DNA of 61,937 nucleotides from Steroidobacter agaridevorans (GTDB taxonomy: Bacteria; Pseudomonadota; Gammaproteobacteria; Steroidobacterales; Steroidobacteraceae), in NCBI RefSeq assembly GCF_009932555.1, contig NZ_BLJO01000010.1:1-61937 (forward strand). The letters run 5' to 3'. Of the stretch, positions 41,940 to 52,125 are shown piece by piece (the first letter of the stretch is position 1; the number at the start of each line of letters is the position of its first letter). The position numbers and the translations under genes were made by a program. A model generated the notes under the pieces. It searched no databases and was not told the DNA's origin. It worked only from the letters and a program-made list of their open reading frames with translations.

Positions 41940-43406
41940 TCACGGCATGACGGGCGGCTTGTAATCGAGCGTCAGCCCGAATGCCCAGAGCAGCAACAAC
42001 ACCACCGGGACGTGCACGATGAACTGAATCATCGTGAAGCCGATGACGTCCCGGGCGCGCAGCTTCAAGATGCCCAGCAGCGGCAACATCCAGAACGGAT
42101 TGATCAGGTTCGGCAGCGCCTCGGCTGCGTTGTACACCTGCACCGCCCAGCCGAGGTGCACTTTCAACTCGTTCGCCGCCTGCATCACGTACGGCGCTTC
42201 GATGATCCACTTGCCACCGCCCGACGGTACGAAGAATCCCAGCACGGCCGAGTAAATTCCCATCACGACTGGGAACGTTTCGCGCGTCGCCGCTTGGGCA
42301 AAAAAAGTCGACAAGTGATGCGCGATGCTCTGCCCGTCGCTTCCGACAGCAGACGTGAGAATCGCCGCGATGCCGCCGTAGAACGGAAACTGGATGAGCA
42401 CGCCGCTCACGCCAGACACACTCTTCGACACGGCATCGAGAAACACGCGAGGCCGCCAGCACAGCAGCAGGCCGAGCATCACAAACAGAAAGTTGTAGGT
42501 ATTAAGGCTTGAGATGGCGAGCGCGGCGCCTTTGGTCGCGAACTCTTGCACGAGCCAGGCTGCACCCAGGGCGGCGATCAACACGTTGAGCAAAGGGCTG
42601 TGCTCGAGCCATTCACCGGGCCGCGTCGCCTTCACCGTCGATTCGATACTGGGCGCGTCCGCGACGATTCCCAGACGGCGCGCTGTTTGAGCGTTTTCCC
42701 CTTGCGGCGTCGTCAGCCAGGCAATCAACAAGGTCACGGCGATGAGAATGGCCGTCAGCGCGATCGACTGCCAGAGAAAGATCGTCTCGGTGAACGGAAT
42801 GACGCCGGTGATCTGCACCAGCGCCGGCGGCATGCTCGCGGGATTCGCCTGCAACTGCGCCGCCGACGATGACAATCCCATCGCCCACACCGAGCCCATG
42901 CCCAAGTAAGCCGCAGCGGCGGCGGCGCGCAGATCCATATCGAGATCTTCTCGACGAGCCAACGCACGCACCAGCAGGCTGCCGAGGATCATGCTCAAGC
43001 CCCAGTGCAGCAGCGAGAACAGCATGCTGATGACCGACACCCAACACGCCGCGCCCCGCCCTGAACGAGGGACCGCAGCGAGCCTGTCGATCAATCGGGC
43101 GGCGGGTGGCGAGCTGGCCACGACGTATCCGCCGATGATGATGAAGCACATCTGCATGGTGAATGGGATCAGGCTCCAGAAGCCATCGCCAAACGCCTTG
43201 GCCGTCTGCGTCACCGGCGAGCCCAGCGCGATGGCGGCGATAGCAACGACGATCACGCCCAGCACCGCAAAGACGTAGGCATCCGGAATCCAGCGCTCGG
43301 ACCAGGCGCAGCAGCGCAGGGAAATGCGTTCCAACCAGCCGACGCCGCCACCCCGGCCGACGCCACTAGTGTTATCGCCAGAGAGTGCGCTCGTCTGTTT
43401 GTTCAT
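41940..43406 (-). CDS. atoE: AtoE-type short-chain fatty acid transporter
   Basis: A 488-residue polytopic membrane protein of the short-chain fatty-acid transporter family: SERWIPDAYVFAVLGVIVVAI, LLHWGLSMILGSLLVRALA, FPFYGGIAAILT and FFVPSGGGKWIIEAPYVMQAAN. In E. coli AtoE imports short-chain fatty acids such as acetoacetate. No ato catabolic genes lie beside it. It is slightly longer than AtoE (440 aa) because of a hydrophilic N-terminus and a cytoplasmic loop. Confidence 0.88.
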   Translation of the reverse strand: MNKQTSALSGDNTSGVGRGGGVGWLERISLRCCAWSERWIPDAYVFAVLGVIVVAIAAIALGSPVTQTAKAFGDGFWSLIPFTMQMCFIIIGGYVVASSPPAARLIDRLAAVPRSGRGAACWVSVISMLFSLLHWGLSMILGSLLVRALARREDLDMDLRAAAAAAYLGMGSVWAMGLSSSAAQLQANPASMPPALVQITGVIPFTETIFLWQSIALTAILIAVTLLIAWLTTPQGENAQTARRLGIVADAPSIESTVKATRPGEWLEHSPLLNVLIAALGAAWLVQEFATKGAALAISSLNTYNFLFVMLGLLLCWRPRVFLDAVSKSVSGVSGVLIQFPFYGGIAAILTSAVGSDGQSIAHHLSTFFAQAATRETFPVVMGIYSAVLGFFVPSGGGKWIIEAPYVMQAANELKVHLGWAVQVYNAAEALPNLINPFWMLPLLGILKLRARDVIGFTMIQFIVHVPVVLLLLWAFGLTLDYKPPVMP

Positions 43407-43462
43407 GGTTGATGCCGGCCCGTCGGCCGACTGATTTATTCGTGTTCGCCGCCCGGCTCGAT

Positions 43463-46400
43463 CTAGCCTACCTTGATTTGCAGGGTGTTGTCCGGTCGAT
43501 CGAGCTTGCCGACGAACAGAGCACGTTCGATGCGCGCGGCGCCCTTGCGATAGGGATTGGAATCGTTCGTCAGTGCCAGCGCTTGTCCATTGACGCTCAC
43601 CGCACTCACGCCATGGCCAGCGCCGCCGATCTCATAACTCAAAGTCACCTGCTTGCCGAACAGTGACAGCCGCACTCGCAGCCCATTCAGGGCGACGGGA
43701 ATCACGGGATCCAACGTGATATCGCGCGCCTCGATGCTGAGCCCCAGGAATCGCCGGACGATCAAACCCAATCCGATACCGGCGCCACTCGAGTACACGC
43801 GCCAACCGCCATCGAGCGGCACGGCGCCTCGGGCCACGCGGTCATACTCGGCGCTGGCTTGATAGCGATCTTCGAATGCCGCGTCCGAGCTCGAGTAGTA
43901 GCAATTCGCCTGCCGCAATGTCGCGCTCGGCACGAGGCTTTGAATGCCGATGGGATTGGCCTGGCACAACGCGCGGAAGAACCGATCGGTCTCACCGACT
44001 CTCGCGAGCGCCTGCGCATAGCGCAGATGCGCGTGCATATACATCAAGCCTATTTCGCGACCGAAGAACGTGGCGCTCTCGGCGCGTTGAAAGAAGCGCT
44101 GCGGACCGCCGTGATAGTTCATCGGCCGATCGAACAACCGCACGCCATCCGGCCCGCTGAGCTTCAGATCGATGAGCCGCAAATGCTGTTGTAGCTGCTC
44201 GGAATCGAACAGATCCTCCAGAATGGCATGGATCATCGCCAGCGAGCTGTACTTCACGCCGGTGATCGCATCGCGCGGATGGAGCAGATAGTTCACCTTG
44301 CCCTCTTCCTCGAAGAGCGCATAGCCCGCGAGCACACCGTCGACCAGCAGCACTTGCTGGAAATCGCGTTTGACGTTCGCAGCCCACGTGTCGAAGCGCG
44401 CCGCTTCCTGCTCACGACCTATGCTTCGTAGTGCCTGTGCCAGCGTCGTCAACACCTGATGATGGAGCGTGACTGTCCAGGCACTGCACATGCGCTCGCG
44501 CATCGCCGGATCGGCCGGCTGAAGCGCGTCGTTCCAATCGCCGTGACCGTAGGCCGCGAGTGCCGTGCCTTCGACGATCCGACGCTCGATGACTTTCAGC
44601 GCCCGCTCCACATGTTTCCACAGCGGCACCGAGGGCTTCGTGTGCCCCGAGGAGAAGAACGGCACGGGCTCGTCGAGGATCGAACTGTCGCCCGAGGCGA
44701 TCAAGTACTGAGCCAGCGCCAACAAGGGCCAGAACACGATGTCGCCGTGCGAATCGCCGGCCCGGATGTCACGTTCACGCTCGAAGAACATGAACCACTG
44801 CGGCCAGTCGCCATCCGAGGTCTGTGCCTTCATGACCCGGATCAACAGATCTCGAATCGGCGACCAATGACCCAAGGCCAGCAGCATCTCAACCGGGCCT
44901 TGCGTGACATCGCGCGTTCCCCAACCGCCGCCGGAGTATTGCTCCAAACCGCGCGGCGACAGGTAATGCACGAGTGCGTTGTGCTTGAACCACGGCAGGA
45001 TCTCGACGAGACGCTCGACCTGTCCGGAAAGCGCGCTGCCAGCCGGCGCTTCGATGCCAAGCAATTCGACCAGTTGCTCGCCATTCGGCGTCGGCACATC
45101 ATTGCTTTCGACGACGAGATTGCCGCGAATCGTCAACCCAAAGCCTTTGCTCGCAGCGACGATCGAGCAAACAAACGGCTGCTGGCGCGATCGCCCGTCC
45201 TGAAACAACAACTCATCGCCACCGACGCGCTCCAGCTTCGTGCCGTCATGCGGCGTGATGGTGAAGCTCCCTTCGGGGAAGCGGCGAGCAAGGTCGCTAC
45301 CCTCCGCCGGCTGAATCACGATTGCATCGCCGTCCTGACGCCAGCGCACTTCGCCCGACACGCTGCCATCATCGCCATTGAGTGCGATATGGCTGGAAAC
45401 AAACCAACGCACGGCCGCACCGGACAACGCTTCGACACGCAGCGTCAGCTCATGCTCGGCATGTGCCTCGCTATGAACCTCAATCACTCCACCCGCATGC
45501 TTGTAGATCCAACGGCACGCCTCAGGCTGAATCTCGAACGCCGACGACATGTCGAGCAAGCGCCACCGCCCTTCCCATTCCACGAACAAGCGCAGACCGT
45601 GGGACCGGAACAAACCCAGATAACTGTGCACCGTCGACAGCAGGCGATTGAAGCTCACATGGCCTTGCGTGAGCATCGAATGAAACACGCCGTTCATCCA
45701 CACCGTCGACGTGAGCGCCAGCTCATCGGGCGTGGCATGCCGCCCGGAGCGCAGCAGGTGTCCATGCGGACGCTGCACACGTCGTTCTTTGGCCTTCAAC
45801 ACGACGTGTCGATCCGCCTCATAGAAGAAGGAGAGCACCGCGCCTCGCTCGTCGACTTCTTCATGTCGGCGCGACGAGCCAAACAATTGACTCAGTTCCT
45901 CGGGCTGCAGATCGAGCGCTTCGAGCAACGGCGACTGACTGAACAGCGTCGCATTGTTCGAATCTTCGCCACTCGAGGCGGCCAGCTCTGACAACGCCGC
46001 TTCGGGCAAATCGAGCGCTCGATCGACTGCGTCGAGATCGTCGAGCGAGGTGGCCTCGGGATGATCTGCACTGAGGCTGCCGAAGAATCCCGTGCTGACG
46101 CGTTCGCCGGGCTCGATCTCCAGTGGCTCGTCCTGAATCGCAACCATCGAGTGCTCTTGTTGCAGCCGTCGACCGGGCAAGCCCTGCACGATGCCAACAG
46201 GCGACTCGCCACCGCGAGTCGCGAGCCCATGCACTTGCATGGCGTCGGTCGCAAAGCTCTGCGCCCGGCGCAACGAGCCGATGACACACCAGGAATTGCG
46301 GCCAGCAGCGGACAGGTTCTGCCGAGAGGCAATCACGTGCCCCTGCTTCGGGTGCTGCAACGGCGTGTGATCGACGTACTGGCTGACATAGAACTCATTC

Positions 46401-46813
46401 AGCCGCACGGTGCCGTAAGGCGACAGCGCGATATCTTGCGCATAGATCACATCGATCTGCTGAGTCGAGCCTGCAGAATTTTCCAAGCTCACTTGCCAGA
46501 ACCATACCGGCGCGGCCGCCGCGAGCCGAAGCTGAACCGTGTAGTGAATACCGGACCATTCACCGCTACCCGACCAGCCCTCGCCCGAGCGATGGAAGCG
46601 CGTCGGGCTGCGCGGCCCGAGCAGTTCGATGTACTGCAACGCGTCGGCGTTCAGCCGTCGCAGATACAAATTCGCCACACCGCCTTCCAACTCGTTGCCG
46701 AGAAACAGATTGACGATGGTGTCGCCGTGATCCATGCGCCGCACGGCGCCGTTCTCCAACAGCTCGACCGACAATCCGGCGGGACTTTCGAGGCGGACGG
46801 GGGATAGCGGCAT
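43463..46813 (-). CDS. GH94 glycoside phosphorylase (1,2-beta-oligoglucan type)
   Basis: A cytoplasmic protein of 1116 residues, GH94. The central and C-terminal parts hold EQYSGGGWGTRDVTQGPVEML (D635) and YGHGDWNDAL, where the general-acid aspartate of GH94 (D759 or D762) resides. It has no transmembrane helix, unlike cyclic glucan synthase NdvB. Size, about 1100 residues, matches 1,2-beta-oligoglucan phosphorylases rather than cellobiose phosphorylases (about 800). It would release alpha-glucose-1-phosphate from beta-glucans using phosphate. ATG 46813 has AGGAAA upstream; the frame to 46921 is rejected as non-coding. Spacing to the upstream transporter gene is 56 bp. Confidence 0.85.
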   Translation of the reverse strand: MPLSPVRLESPAGLSVELLENGAVRRMDHGDTIVNLFLGNELEGGVANLYLRRLNADALQYIELLGPRSPTRFHRSGEGWSGSGEWSGIHYTVQLRLAAAAPVWFWQVSLENSAGSTQQIDVIYAQDIALSPYGTVRLNEFYVSQYVDHTPLQHPKQGHVIASRQNLSAAGRNSWCVIGSLRRAQSFATDAMQVHGLATRGGESPVGIVQGLPGRRLQQEHSMVAIQDEPLEIEPGERVSTGFFGSLSADHPEATSLDDLDAVDRALDLPEAALSELAASSGEDSNNATLFSQSPLLEALDLQPEELSQLFGSSRRHEEVDERGAVLSFFYEADRHVVLKAKERRVQRPHGHLLRSGRHATPDELALTSTVWMNGVFHSMLTQGHVSFNRLLSTVHSYLGLFRSHGLRLFVEWEGRWRLLDMSSAFEIQPEACRWIYKHAGGVIEVHSEAHAEHELTLRVEALSGAAVRWFVSSHIALNGDDGSVSGEVRWRQDGDAIVIQPAEGSDLARRFPEGSFTITPHDGTKLERVGGDELLFQDGRSRQQPFVCSIVAASKGFGLTIRGNLVVESNDVPTPNGEQLVELLGIEAPAGSALSGQVERLVEILPWFKHNALVHYLSPRGLEQYSGGGWGTRDVTQGPVEMLLALGHWSPIRDLLIRVMKAQTSDGDWPQWFMFFERERDIRAGDSHGDIVFWPLLALAQYLIASGDSSILDEPVPFFSSGHTKPSVPLWKHVERALKVIERRIVEGTALAAYGHGDWNDALQPADPAMRERMCSAWTVTLHHQVLTTLAQALRSIGREQEAARFDTWAANVKRDFQQVLLVDGVLAGYALFEEEGKVNYLLHPRDAITGVKYSSLAMIHAILEDLFDSEQLQQHLRLIDLKLSGPDGVRLFDRPMNYHGGPQRFFQRAESATFFGREIGLMYMHAHLRYAQALARVGETDRFFRALCQANPIGIQSLVPSATLRQANCYYSSSDAAFEDRYQASAEYDRVARGAVPLDGGWRVYSSGAGIGLGLIVRRFLGLSIEARDITLDPVIPVALNGLRVRLSLFGKQVTLSYEIGGAGHGVSAVSVNGQALALTNDSNPYRKGAARIERALFVGKLDRPDNTLQIKVG

Positions 46814-46944
46814 CTGCGACTTTCCTGGCGCGTGCGAACTGCAGTGAAATGCGGTGCTCGCAGTGTAGTGCATGCGCTTCCGGGCGCGGAACCGCAGCGG
46901 TACTGACGAGTTGGTCCTCAATAACCCGCCGCGAGGAGACCGCC

Positions 46945-47394
46945 ATGAAAATTCGCGATGCCATGACTCGAGACGTTTGCATGGTCCGCCCGGACCAGAC
47001 CCTTCGCGACGCCGCTCACATGATGGCCGAGCTCGACATCGGGGCGTTGCCGGTCCAAGAGAACGACCGACTGGTCGGCATGATCACCGATCGCGACATC
47101 GCCGTGCGCGCCGTTGCCGAAGGCTGGGGCGCGGACACTCAAATTCGCAAGGTGATGACCAACGAGATCAGGTACTGCTACGAAGATCAGGATATCGAGG
47201 AAGTCACGCGCAACATGAGCGACCAGCGCCTGCGTCGCTTGCCCGTGATGAATCGCGACAAGCGCCTGGTCGGCATCCTGTCGTTGGGCGATCTGGCCCG
47301 TGAAGGCAGCACGCAGGACGATGCCAGCGAAGCGCTGTGTGGCATTTCACGCCCGGGCGGCCAGCACTCGCAAACAGCGCAACGTCCTCACTAA
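46945..47394 (+). CDS. Tandem CBS-domain protein
   Basis: A 149-residue soluble protein made of two CBS motifs (MKIRDAMTRDVCMVRPDQTLRDAAHMMAEL and IRKVMTNEIRYCYEDQDIEEVTRNMSDQRLRRLPVMNRD). Such pairs bind adenine nucleotides and act as energy sensors. GAGGAG lies before ATG 46945. It is divergent from GH94 and stands alone. Confidence 0.9.
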   Translation: MKIRDAMTRDVCMVRPDQTLRDAAHMMAELDIGALPVQENDRLVGMITDRDIAVRAVAEGWGADTQIRKVMTNEIRYCYEDQDIEEVTRNMSDQRLRRLPVMNRDKRLVGILSLGDLAREGSTQDDASEALCGISRPGGQHSQTAQRPH

Positions 47395-47440
47395 GCGCTT
47401 TCGTCCGTCGCTCACCCTCTGTGCGGAGGGTGAGCGCATC

Positions 47441-48301
47441 TCAGTCGGCGACTTCGTCGCTCTCGACGTCGACCATGCGCTTGGACTTGCCGATCATCCA
47501 GGCGATGCCGATACCGCCCGTCAGATAGTTTTGCTGCCGGACCAGCGGGCTGTCTTCGAACGCCGCATTGTGGAGATTGTCGTAGCGCATGTATGCGCCG
47601 ACCCAATAGCCGGGAAAGCGCTTGGAGATGGCGGCGATAAAGTGCGTGCCTGAATAGCCGCCGCGGGCATCGTAGGAACGACGCTCAGCCGTCGCGAAGC
47701 GCGGCGCGACCGAATAGAAATATTCGTGATACTTGTCCGCGCCGAACAGCGGCCCGGCGCCGACGCCGAAGTTCCAGCCCTCGTAACCGCCGACATTGTC
47801 GATGTCGAGGTTCAGGCGCGGCGAGAAATTCCAACCCAGCGTCCTGGGCGAGCTTTCCAATGTGATGGGCACACGCAGCGGCATCACCAGGTCGAGCTTC
47901 ATGGTGGTATCGGACGAGCGCCACAGGTGCACGTCCAGTGACGGACCGAACTCCAGCGTCGGCCGCAGATTCGGCATGCCTTGCCGCGCGTCGTTGTCAT
48001 CGCTGCTCACGGGAATGGTCGCGTTCATGCTGAAGCTCAGCTCCAGGTAACGCTTGTCGAACAGCTCGCCGCGCAGACCTTCGCGATCGGCCTTCAGGAA
48101 CTTGCCGCGATACACGAAGTACGGCAATGGCACCGGATAGGTGTTGACCTCATCGGAGCCGCGATAGTCCGGAAACGCCATCGCTCCAACGCCCAGCCCC
48201 GCTTCCCACAGCGGCTTCTCCTCGGCCTGCGATGCGACCGGCCACGCGATCACCGCCAGCGCTGCCAACCAGCCTGGCGCGACTCTCCGTATCGAGCTCA
48301 T
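47441..48301 (-). CDS. MipA/OmpV-family outer-membrane protein
   Basis: A 286-residue porin-like barrel with signal peptide (AVIAWPVASQAEE). Hallmarks are GAMAFPDYRGSDEVNTYPVPLPYFVYRGKFLKADREG near the N-terminus and the terminal beta-signal GGIGIAWMIGKSKRMV. MipA scaffolds peptidoglycan enzymes in E. coli; OmpV homologues respond to osmolarity. The start codon follows the stop of the glutathione peroxidase gene immediately, so the two are one operon. Confidence 0.88.
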   Translation of the reverse strand: MSSIRRVAPGWLAALAVIAWPVASQAEEKPLWEAGLGVGAMAFPDYRGSDEVNTYPVPLPYFVYRGKFLKADREGLRGELFDKRYLELSFSMNATIPVSSDDNDARQGMPNLRPTLEFGPSLDVHLWRSSDTTMKLDLVMPLRVPITLESSPRTLGWNFSPRLNLDIDNVGGYEGWNFGVGAGPLFGADKYHEYFYSVAPRFATAERRSYDARGGYSGTHFIAAISKRFPGYWVGAYMRYDNLHNAAFEDSPLVRQQNYLTGGIGIAWMIGKSKRMVDVESDEVAD

Positions 48302-48781
48302 CTACAACAGTTCCTCGACTTTGGACTTCAGGTCCTCGGGTTTGGTGGTGGGCGCGAAGCGGTCGACCACCTGCCCGTTGCGGTCGATCAGGAACTTGGT
48401 GAAGTTCCACTTGATGGCTTCGCTGCCCAGCAAACCCTTGGCGTTGCTCTTCAGCCAGCGATACAGCGGGTGGGCCGCATCGCCGTTCACGTCGATCTTC
48501 TCGAACATGGGGAAGCTCACGCCATAGTTCTTTTGGCAGAAGCTGCCGATTTCGTCGGCGCTGCCCGGCTCCTGGGCGCCGAACTGATTGCAGGGAAAGC
48601 CCAGCACCGCCAGACCCTTGTCGCGATACTGCTTGTAAAGCGCCTCGAGCCCTTCGTACTGCGGCGTGAAGCCGCACTTACTGGCGGTGTTCACCACCAG
48701 CAGCACCTTGCCGGCGAAATCGCGCAACTGTACCGGCTTGCCGTCGAGGCTGTTGGCCGAGAAATCATAGACGGTGCTCAT
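48302..48781 (-). CDS. Glutathione peroxidase (Cys type)
   Basis: A 159-residue BtuE/GPx family enzyme. Catalytic C36 in [11 protein letters not shown], the glutamine in GFPCNQFG and the tryptophan in IKWNFTKFL form the triad. The second cysteine in GFPCNQF is kept, so it is probably thioredoxin-dependent. It reduces peroxides in the cytoplasm. It is the first of the pair with MipA. Confidence 0.93.
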   Translation of the reverse strand: MSTVYDFSANSLDGKPVQLRDFAGKVLLVVNTASKCGFTPQYEGLEALYKQYRDKGLAVLGFPCNQFGAQEPGSADEIGSFCQKNYGVSFPMFEKIDVNGDAAHPLYRWLKSNAKGLLGSEAIKWNFTKFLIDRNGQVVDRFAPTTKPEDLKSKVEELL

Positions 48782-48791
48782 GACAGTTCCC

Positions 48792-49187
48792 CTAACGTTG
48801 GATCACCGTAAAGCCGGTCGCGAAGTAAGGCGTCTCGGCAAAACAATTGGTCGGCACGCCGCGATGCTCGGAGTACTGCAGCCGCATGTCCCGGCCGACG
48901 TTCTTGGTCAGCTCCGCCGCCAGCTGCGAATCGCGCGTGCTGAAATGCCAGATCTGCGGCGCCACGCCACCGACGATATACAGCGCCAGTTCGCCCTCGT
49001 AGGTCTTGCAGATCCACCCTTTACGCGAGAACTTTTGCAGCACGCCGGCGCGCTCGCCCTCGGAGTACGACCAGTTCAAGGAGAACCAGGTCCAGGCGCT
49101 GCCCAGCACGATGGCCAGCACCAGGGTCCAGATCACCAGGCGCTTCAACCAGCGGCGCGGCGGGTGGGAATCGAAGTCGTCGACCAT
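48792..49187 (-). CDS. Small membrane-anchored protein of unknown function
   Basis: A 131-residue protein with one N-terminal membrane helix ([21 protein letters not shown]) and an exported domain containing [28 protein letters not shown] and two cysteines. The motif is widespread in bacteria but its role is unknown. It ends 10 bp before the glutathione peroxidase start and begins directly after the cyclophilin stop, so it belongs to the same operon. Confidence 0.8.
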   Translation of the reverse strand: MVDDFDSHPPRRWLKRLVIWTLVLAIVLGSAWTWFSLNWSYSEGERAGVLQKFSRKGWICKTYEGELALYIVGGVAPQIWHFSTRDSQLAAELTKNVGRDMRLQYSEHRGVPTNCFAETPYFATGFTVIQR

Positions 49188-50081
49188 TTATCGTTGCTCC
49201 TGTCTCACCGGCAGCGGCACGTTGCAAACATCGATGCGACCGGCCGGAACTTTGTACCACTCATCCTGCCGGTTACGGCGCGACTCCACCAGATCCGTGA
49301 ACGTCTGCGTATCCGTCCTTAGCACCTGCAGCCGGGTGCGCTCTGCTTCGGGTACGTCTGCAGCGAGCCGGATCCGGGTAATGGGTGTGCGCTCTTCCGG
49401 CTTCTGGTAGAAGCCCATCGCGCCTTTGCCGCGCGGCATGGTCGAAAGCAGATCCATGCCCTGCAACACGCGACCGACCACCGTGATGTTTCGATCGAGC
49501 TGCCGGGGCGCATTTCCCGTGATCACATACAACTCGGCGCCACTGCCGGTGTTTACGTCGTTGTCGCGACCTGCGCCAACCACGCCGTAGCAATGAACCA
49601 TCCAGGCAGAGCCGGTTGCGGAATCGCGGGCCGCGGGGAAACCATTGACGAAGCCGGTTTGGGCGGCATAGGTATCGGGATCCGGCAACGCGGTGAAGTT
49701 CAGCCCCGCCGCCGGCCGCGTGAACTCCGGCGCCAATGCTTTTTTCGCTTGCCCCATGGGCTTCTTGGCATCCGCCTCGCCCCATTGCACCACGTAGTTG
49801 TCTTGCGAACGGGTGATCGCCAGGCCGTCGAAGTACTTGGCGCGAGTCAGCGCGCGCAGATTGGCGGCATGCTTGGGTGCGAAGTCGGGCTGCAGCTCGA
49901 TGACCACTCGCCCGCTTTCCAGATCCATGTACAGAGTGTTGTTGGGATCGAGCGGCCGCCAGTCGGACGGCTTGGATGCCGCCAGCACGTCGGCCATGGT
50001 GCGGCCGGCGGCAAGCGACGGCATCGTCGCAATCAATAATGGCAAGGCGGCGATAGCAACGACGCGGGCGAATGGAGTCAC
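49188..50081 (-). CDS. Periplasmic cyclophilin-type peptidyl-prolyl isomerase
   Basis: A 297-residue protein with a signal peptide ([14 protein letters not shown]). The cyclophilin domain covers about 45-230 ([56 protein letters not shown]). A further C-terminal part of 60 residues is not in the minimal fold. It assists folding of envelope proteins and heads the operon running leftwards to MipA, which fits. Confidence 0.88.
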   Translation of the reverse strand: MTPFARVVAIAALPLLIATMPSLAAGRTMADVLAASKPSDWRPLDPNNTLYMDLESGRVVIELQPDFAPKHAANLRALTRAKYFDGLAITRSQDNYVVQWGEADAKKPMGQAKKALAPEFTRPAAGLNFTALPDPDTYAAQTGFVNGFPAARDSATGSAWMVHCYGVVGAGRDNDVNTGSGAELYVITGNAPRQLDRNITVVGRVLQGMDLLSTMPRGKGAMGFYQKPEERTPITRIRLAADVPEAERTRLQVLRTDTQTFTDLVESRRNRQDEWYKVPAGRIDVCNVPLPVRQEQR

Positions 50082-50132
50082 GGCCAGTTCCTTATTAGCT
50101 GGCCGCGACTATGCATCCGCGCCGCGCCCAAA

Positions 50133-51281
50133 TCAAACCACGGCCGAGCCTCGCGCCGAGGTCACCACCGCCTGCGAATCCGCGGCGCGGCGGCGTTTCA
50201 TTCCAAAAACAAACCGGGTGAAACCGAAGCGTCGCACGACCAGCTCATACAGCAGGCAGCAGCTCACCAGTGTCGCGATCAACACCACCCAGTACTTGGT
50301 CCACGGGCTCCATGCAGCCTGGACCGCGTAATAGCCGATAGCGACGATGAGGGTCTGATGCAGGATATAAATCGGATAGCTCGCATCGCGCGCCCAACGC
50401 AGCAGTGGATTACAGAATGACAGATGGCGATAGCCGTAACCCAGGAACGCCATCAAGCACAGCCAGGTGAATACGTTGGCGACCAGCGCGTCCGCCGGGG
50501 TATCGCGATGAATGACAGCTTGCTCAAACAGCAACGTCGCAATGACGTACACAGCCACGCCACCCACGGCGAACTGGTGTCGGCGCGCGGCGAACCACTG
50601 CCAGCTGCCAGGCGTGGACGCGAGCAGATAGCCATAGACCGTCAACAACAAATAGTGATTGAAGATGTACCAATCGTTGACGAGGGTGTGCGCTTCCGGA
50701 AACAGCGGCTTTAGCACTGCTTCGTTGATAGCGAGTGGCAATGCCATAACGTACATCCATGCGCCCGCTTGCAGCTTCTCTGCGCGATTTCGCCACCAGA
50801 TCATCAGCGGCAGAAGCAGCGGGACGTACACGTAGAGATAAACGATGAACCAGAGGTGATGCCAGCTGAAATCGCCCGCCGGATACGGGCGGAACTGCAG
50901 CGTGCGCTCCCAGAAGAATTGCAGGAAGCCGCCGTGCCATTGTCCTTGAAACAAACGCTCGTAGAAGATCTGCGGCGGGACGACGAGAAACATGCCGATG
51001 ACCAGCGGCAACAGCAGGCGTACGGTTCGTTCTTTGAACAGCTGCGCGCCGGTCCGGCGCTGGAGCGCGAACCACATGCCGGCGCCGGCGATCACGAATA
51101 ACAGCGGCATGCGCAGGCGATGCGAGATATCCATCGGGATCACGAGCGACTCGATGCGCTGCTCGTTCATGACATGCCAGCCCCAGCCGACGAAAATCAT
51201 ACCGGTGTGAAAGAACAGCAGCACGAAGATGGCGATGACCCGCAGCCAGTCGAGGAAATCGTAACGCTCGCTCGATTCCAT
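50133..51281 (-). CDS. Acyltransferase-3 family membrane protein
   Basis: A 382-residue polytopic acyltransferase ([63 protein letters not shown]). It carries the catalytic-type His in FFHTGMIF. Relatives acylate sugars of osmoregulated glucans or surface polysaccharides. No glycan operon is adjacent. ATG 51281. Confidence 0.88.
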   Translation of the reverse strand: MESSERYDFLDWLRVIAIFVLLFFHTGMIFVGWGWHVMNEQRIESLVIPMDISHRLRMPLLFVIAGAGMWFALQRRTGAQLFKERTVRLLLPLVIGMFLVVPPQIFYERLFQGQWHGGFLQFFWERTLQFRPYPAGDFSWHHLWFIVYLYVYVPLLLPLMIWWRNRAEKLQAGAWMYVMALPLAINEAVLKPLFPEAHTLVNDWYIFNHYLLLTVYGYLLASTPGSWQWFAARRHQFAVGGVAVYVIATLLFEQAVIHRDTPADALVANVFTWLCLMAFLGYGYRHLSFCNPLLRWARDASYPIYILHQTLIVAIGYYAVQAAWSPWTKYWVVLIATLVSCCLLYELVVRRFGFTRFVFGMKRRRAADSQAVVTSARGSAVV

Positions 51282-51384
51282 GACAGTCTCCCAACGCTAC
51301 AGCGATGGGACGATCGTGGCGGGCGAGAAGCAGCCGAGCAGCGGCTATGTGGCCACCGGCGACAGCCGTGTGGCGAGCGGGATT

Positions 51385-52125
51385 TCAGCGCCCCATGCGG
51401 GCGAACAGCGCGTCCTTGTAGCGGCGGCTCAGCCGCAGTACCGCGCCATTGCGGAGCGATACCTCGTAATCCCCTTTGAACAAGGGCGTGAGCGAAGCCA
51501 CCACCGCTATATTTACCGCCGCCGATTTGTGAATGCGCGCGAAGCGCTGCTCGCCCAGCTGCACCAGCAGATCCTGCAGCGTCCGACGCAACAGATACTT
51601 GCGGCTCGCCGTGTGAACGTGAACGTAGTTGTCGTCGGCTTCCAGCCAGTCGATGGAGCTACTATCGATCAGCCGCAGCCGTTCACCTTCTGGCACGAGC
51701 AATCGCTCGCTCGATCCCGTCTGAGCGCGCGCCGTGGCCACTGCGGGAGAACGTGACTGCCGATCACCCAAGCGATCACGCACTCGGGCGACAGCCTTGA
51801 GCAACCGCTCCTTATCGTACGGCTTGAGCAAGTAATCGACGGCATTCAGATCGAACGCTTTTACTGCATGCTCATCGTACGCAGTGACGAATACGATGAG
51901 CGGCGCCGTCTCTTGCTCCAGCTGCGCCGCCACTTCGAGCCCGTTGAGGCCGGGCATCTGAATATCCAGAAACACCACATCCGGCCGCAGGCTATCGATC
52001 TCAGCCGCGGCTTTCAGACCATCCTCCGCGCGCGCCACGACTTCGATGTCACTCAGTTCACTGAGCCATCGCTGAAGCTTGTCCCGCGCGGGTGATTCAT
52101 CGTCCGAGATGAGGATGCGAATCAC
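51385..52125 (-). CDS. LytTR-type response regulator
   Basis: A 246-residue regulator with a receiver domain (acid pair D8/D9, phospho-acceptor in VVFLDIQMPGLNG, K in YLLKPYD) and a C-terminal LytTR DNA-binding domain (SSSIDWLEADDNYVHVHTASRKYLLRRTL). It forms a two-gene operon with the kinase upstream, sharing 4 bp. LytTR regulators often bind direct repeats and control surface or biofilm genes. Confidence 0.93.
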   Translation of the reverse strand: MIRILISDDESPARDKLQRWLSELSDIEVVARAEDGLKAAAEIDSLRPDVVFLDIQMPGLNGLEVAAQLEQETAPLIVFVTAYDEHAVKAFDLNAVDYLLKPYDKERLLKAVARVRDRLGDRQSRSPAVATARAQTGSSERLLVPEGERLRLIDSSSIDWLEADDNYVHVHTASRKYLLRRTLQDLLVQLGEQRFARIHKSAAVNIAVVASLTPLFKGDYEVSLRNGAVLRLSRRYKDALFARMGR

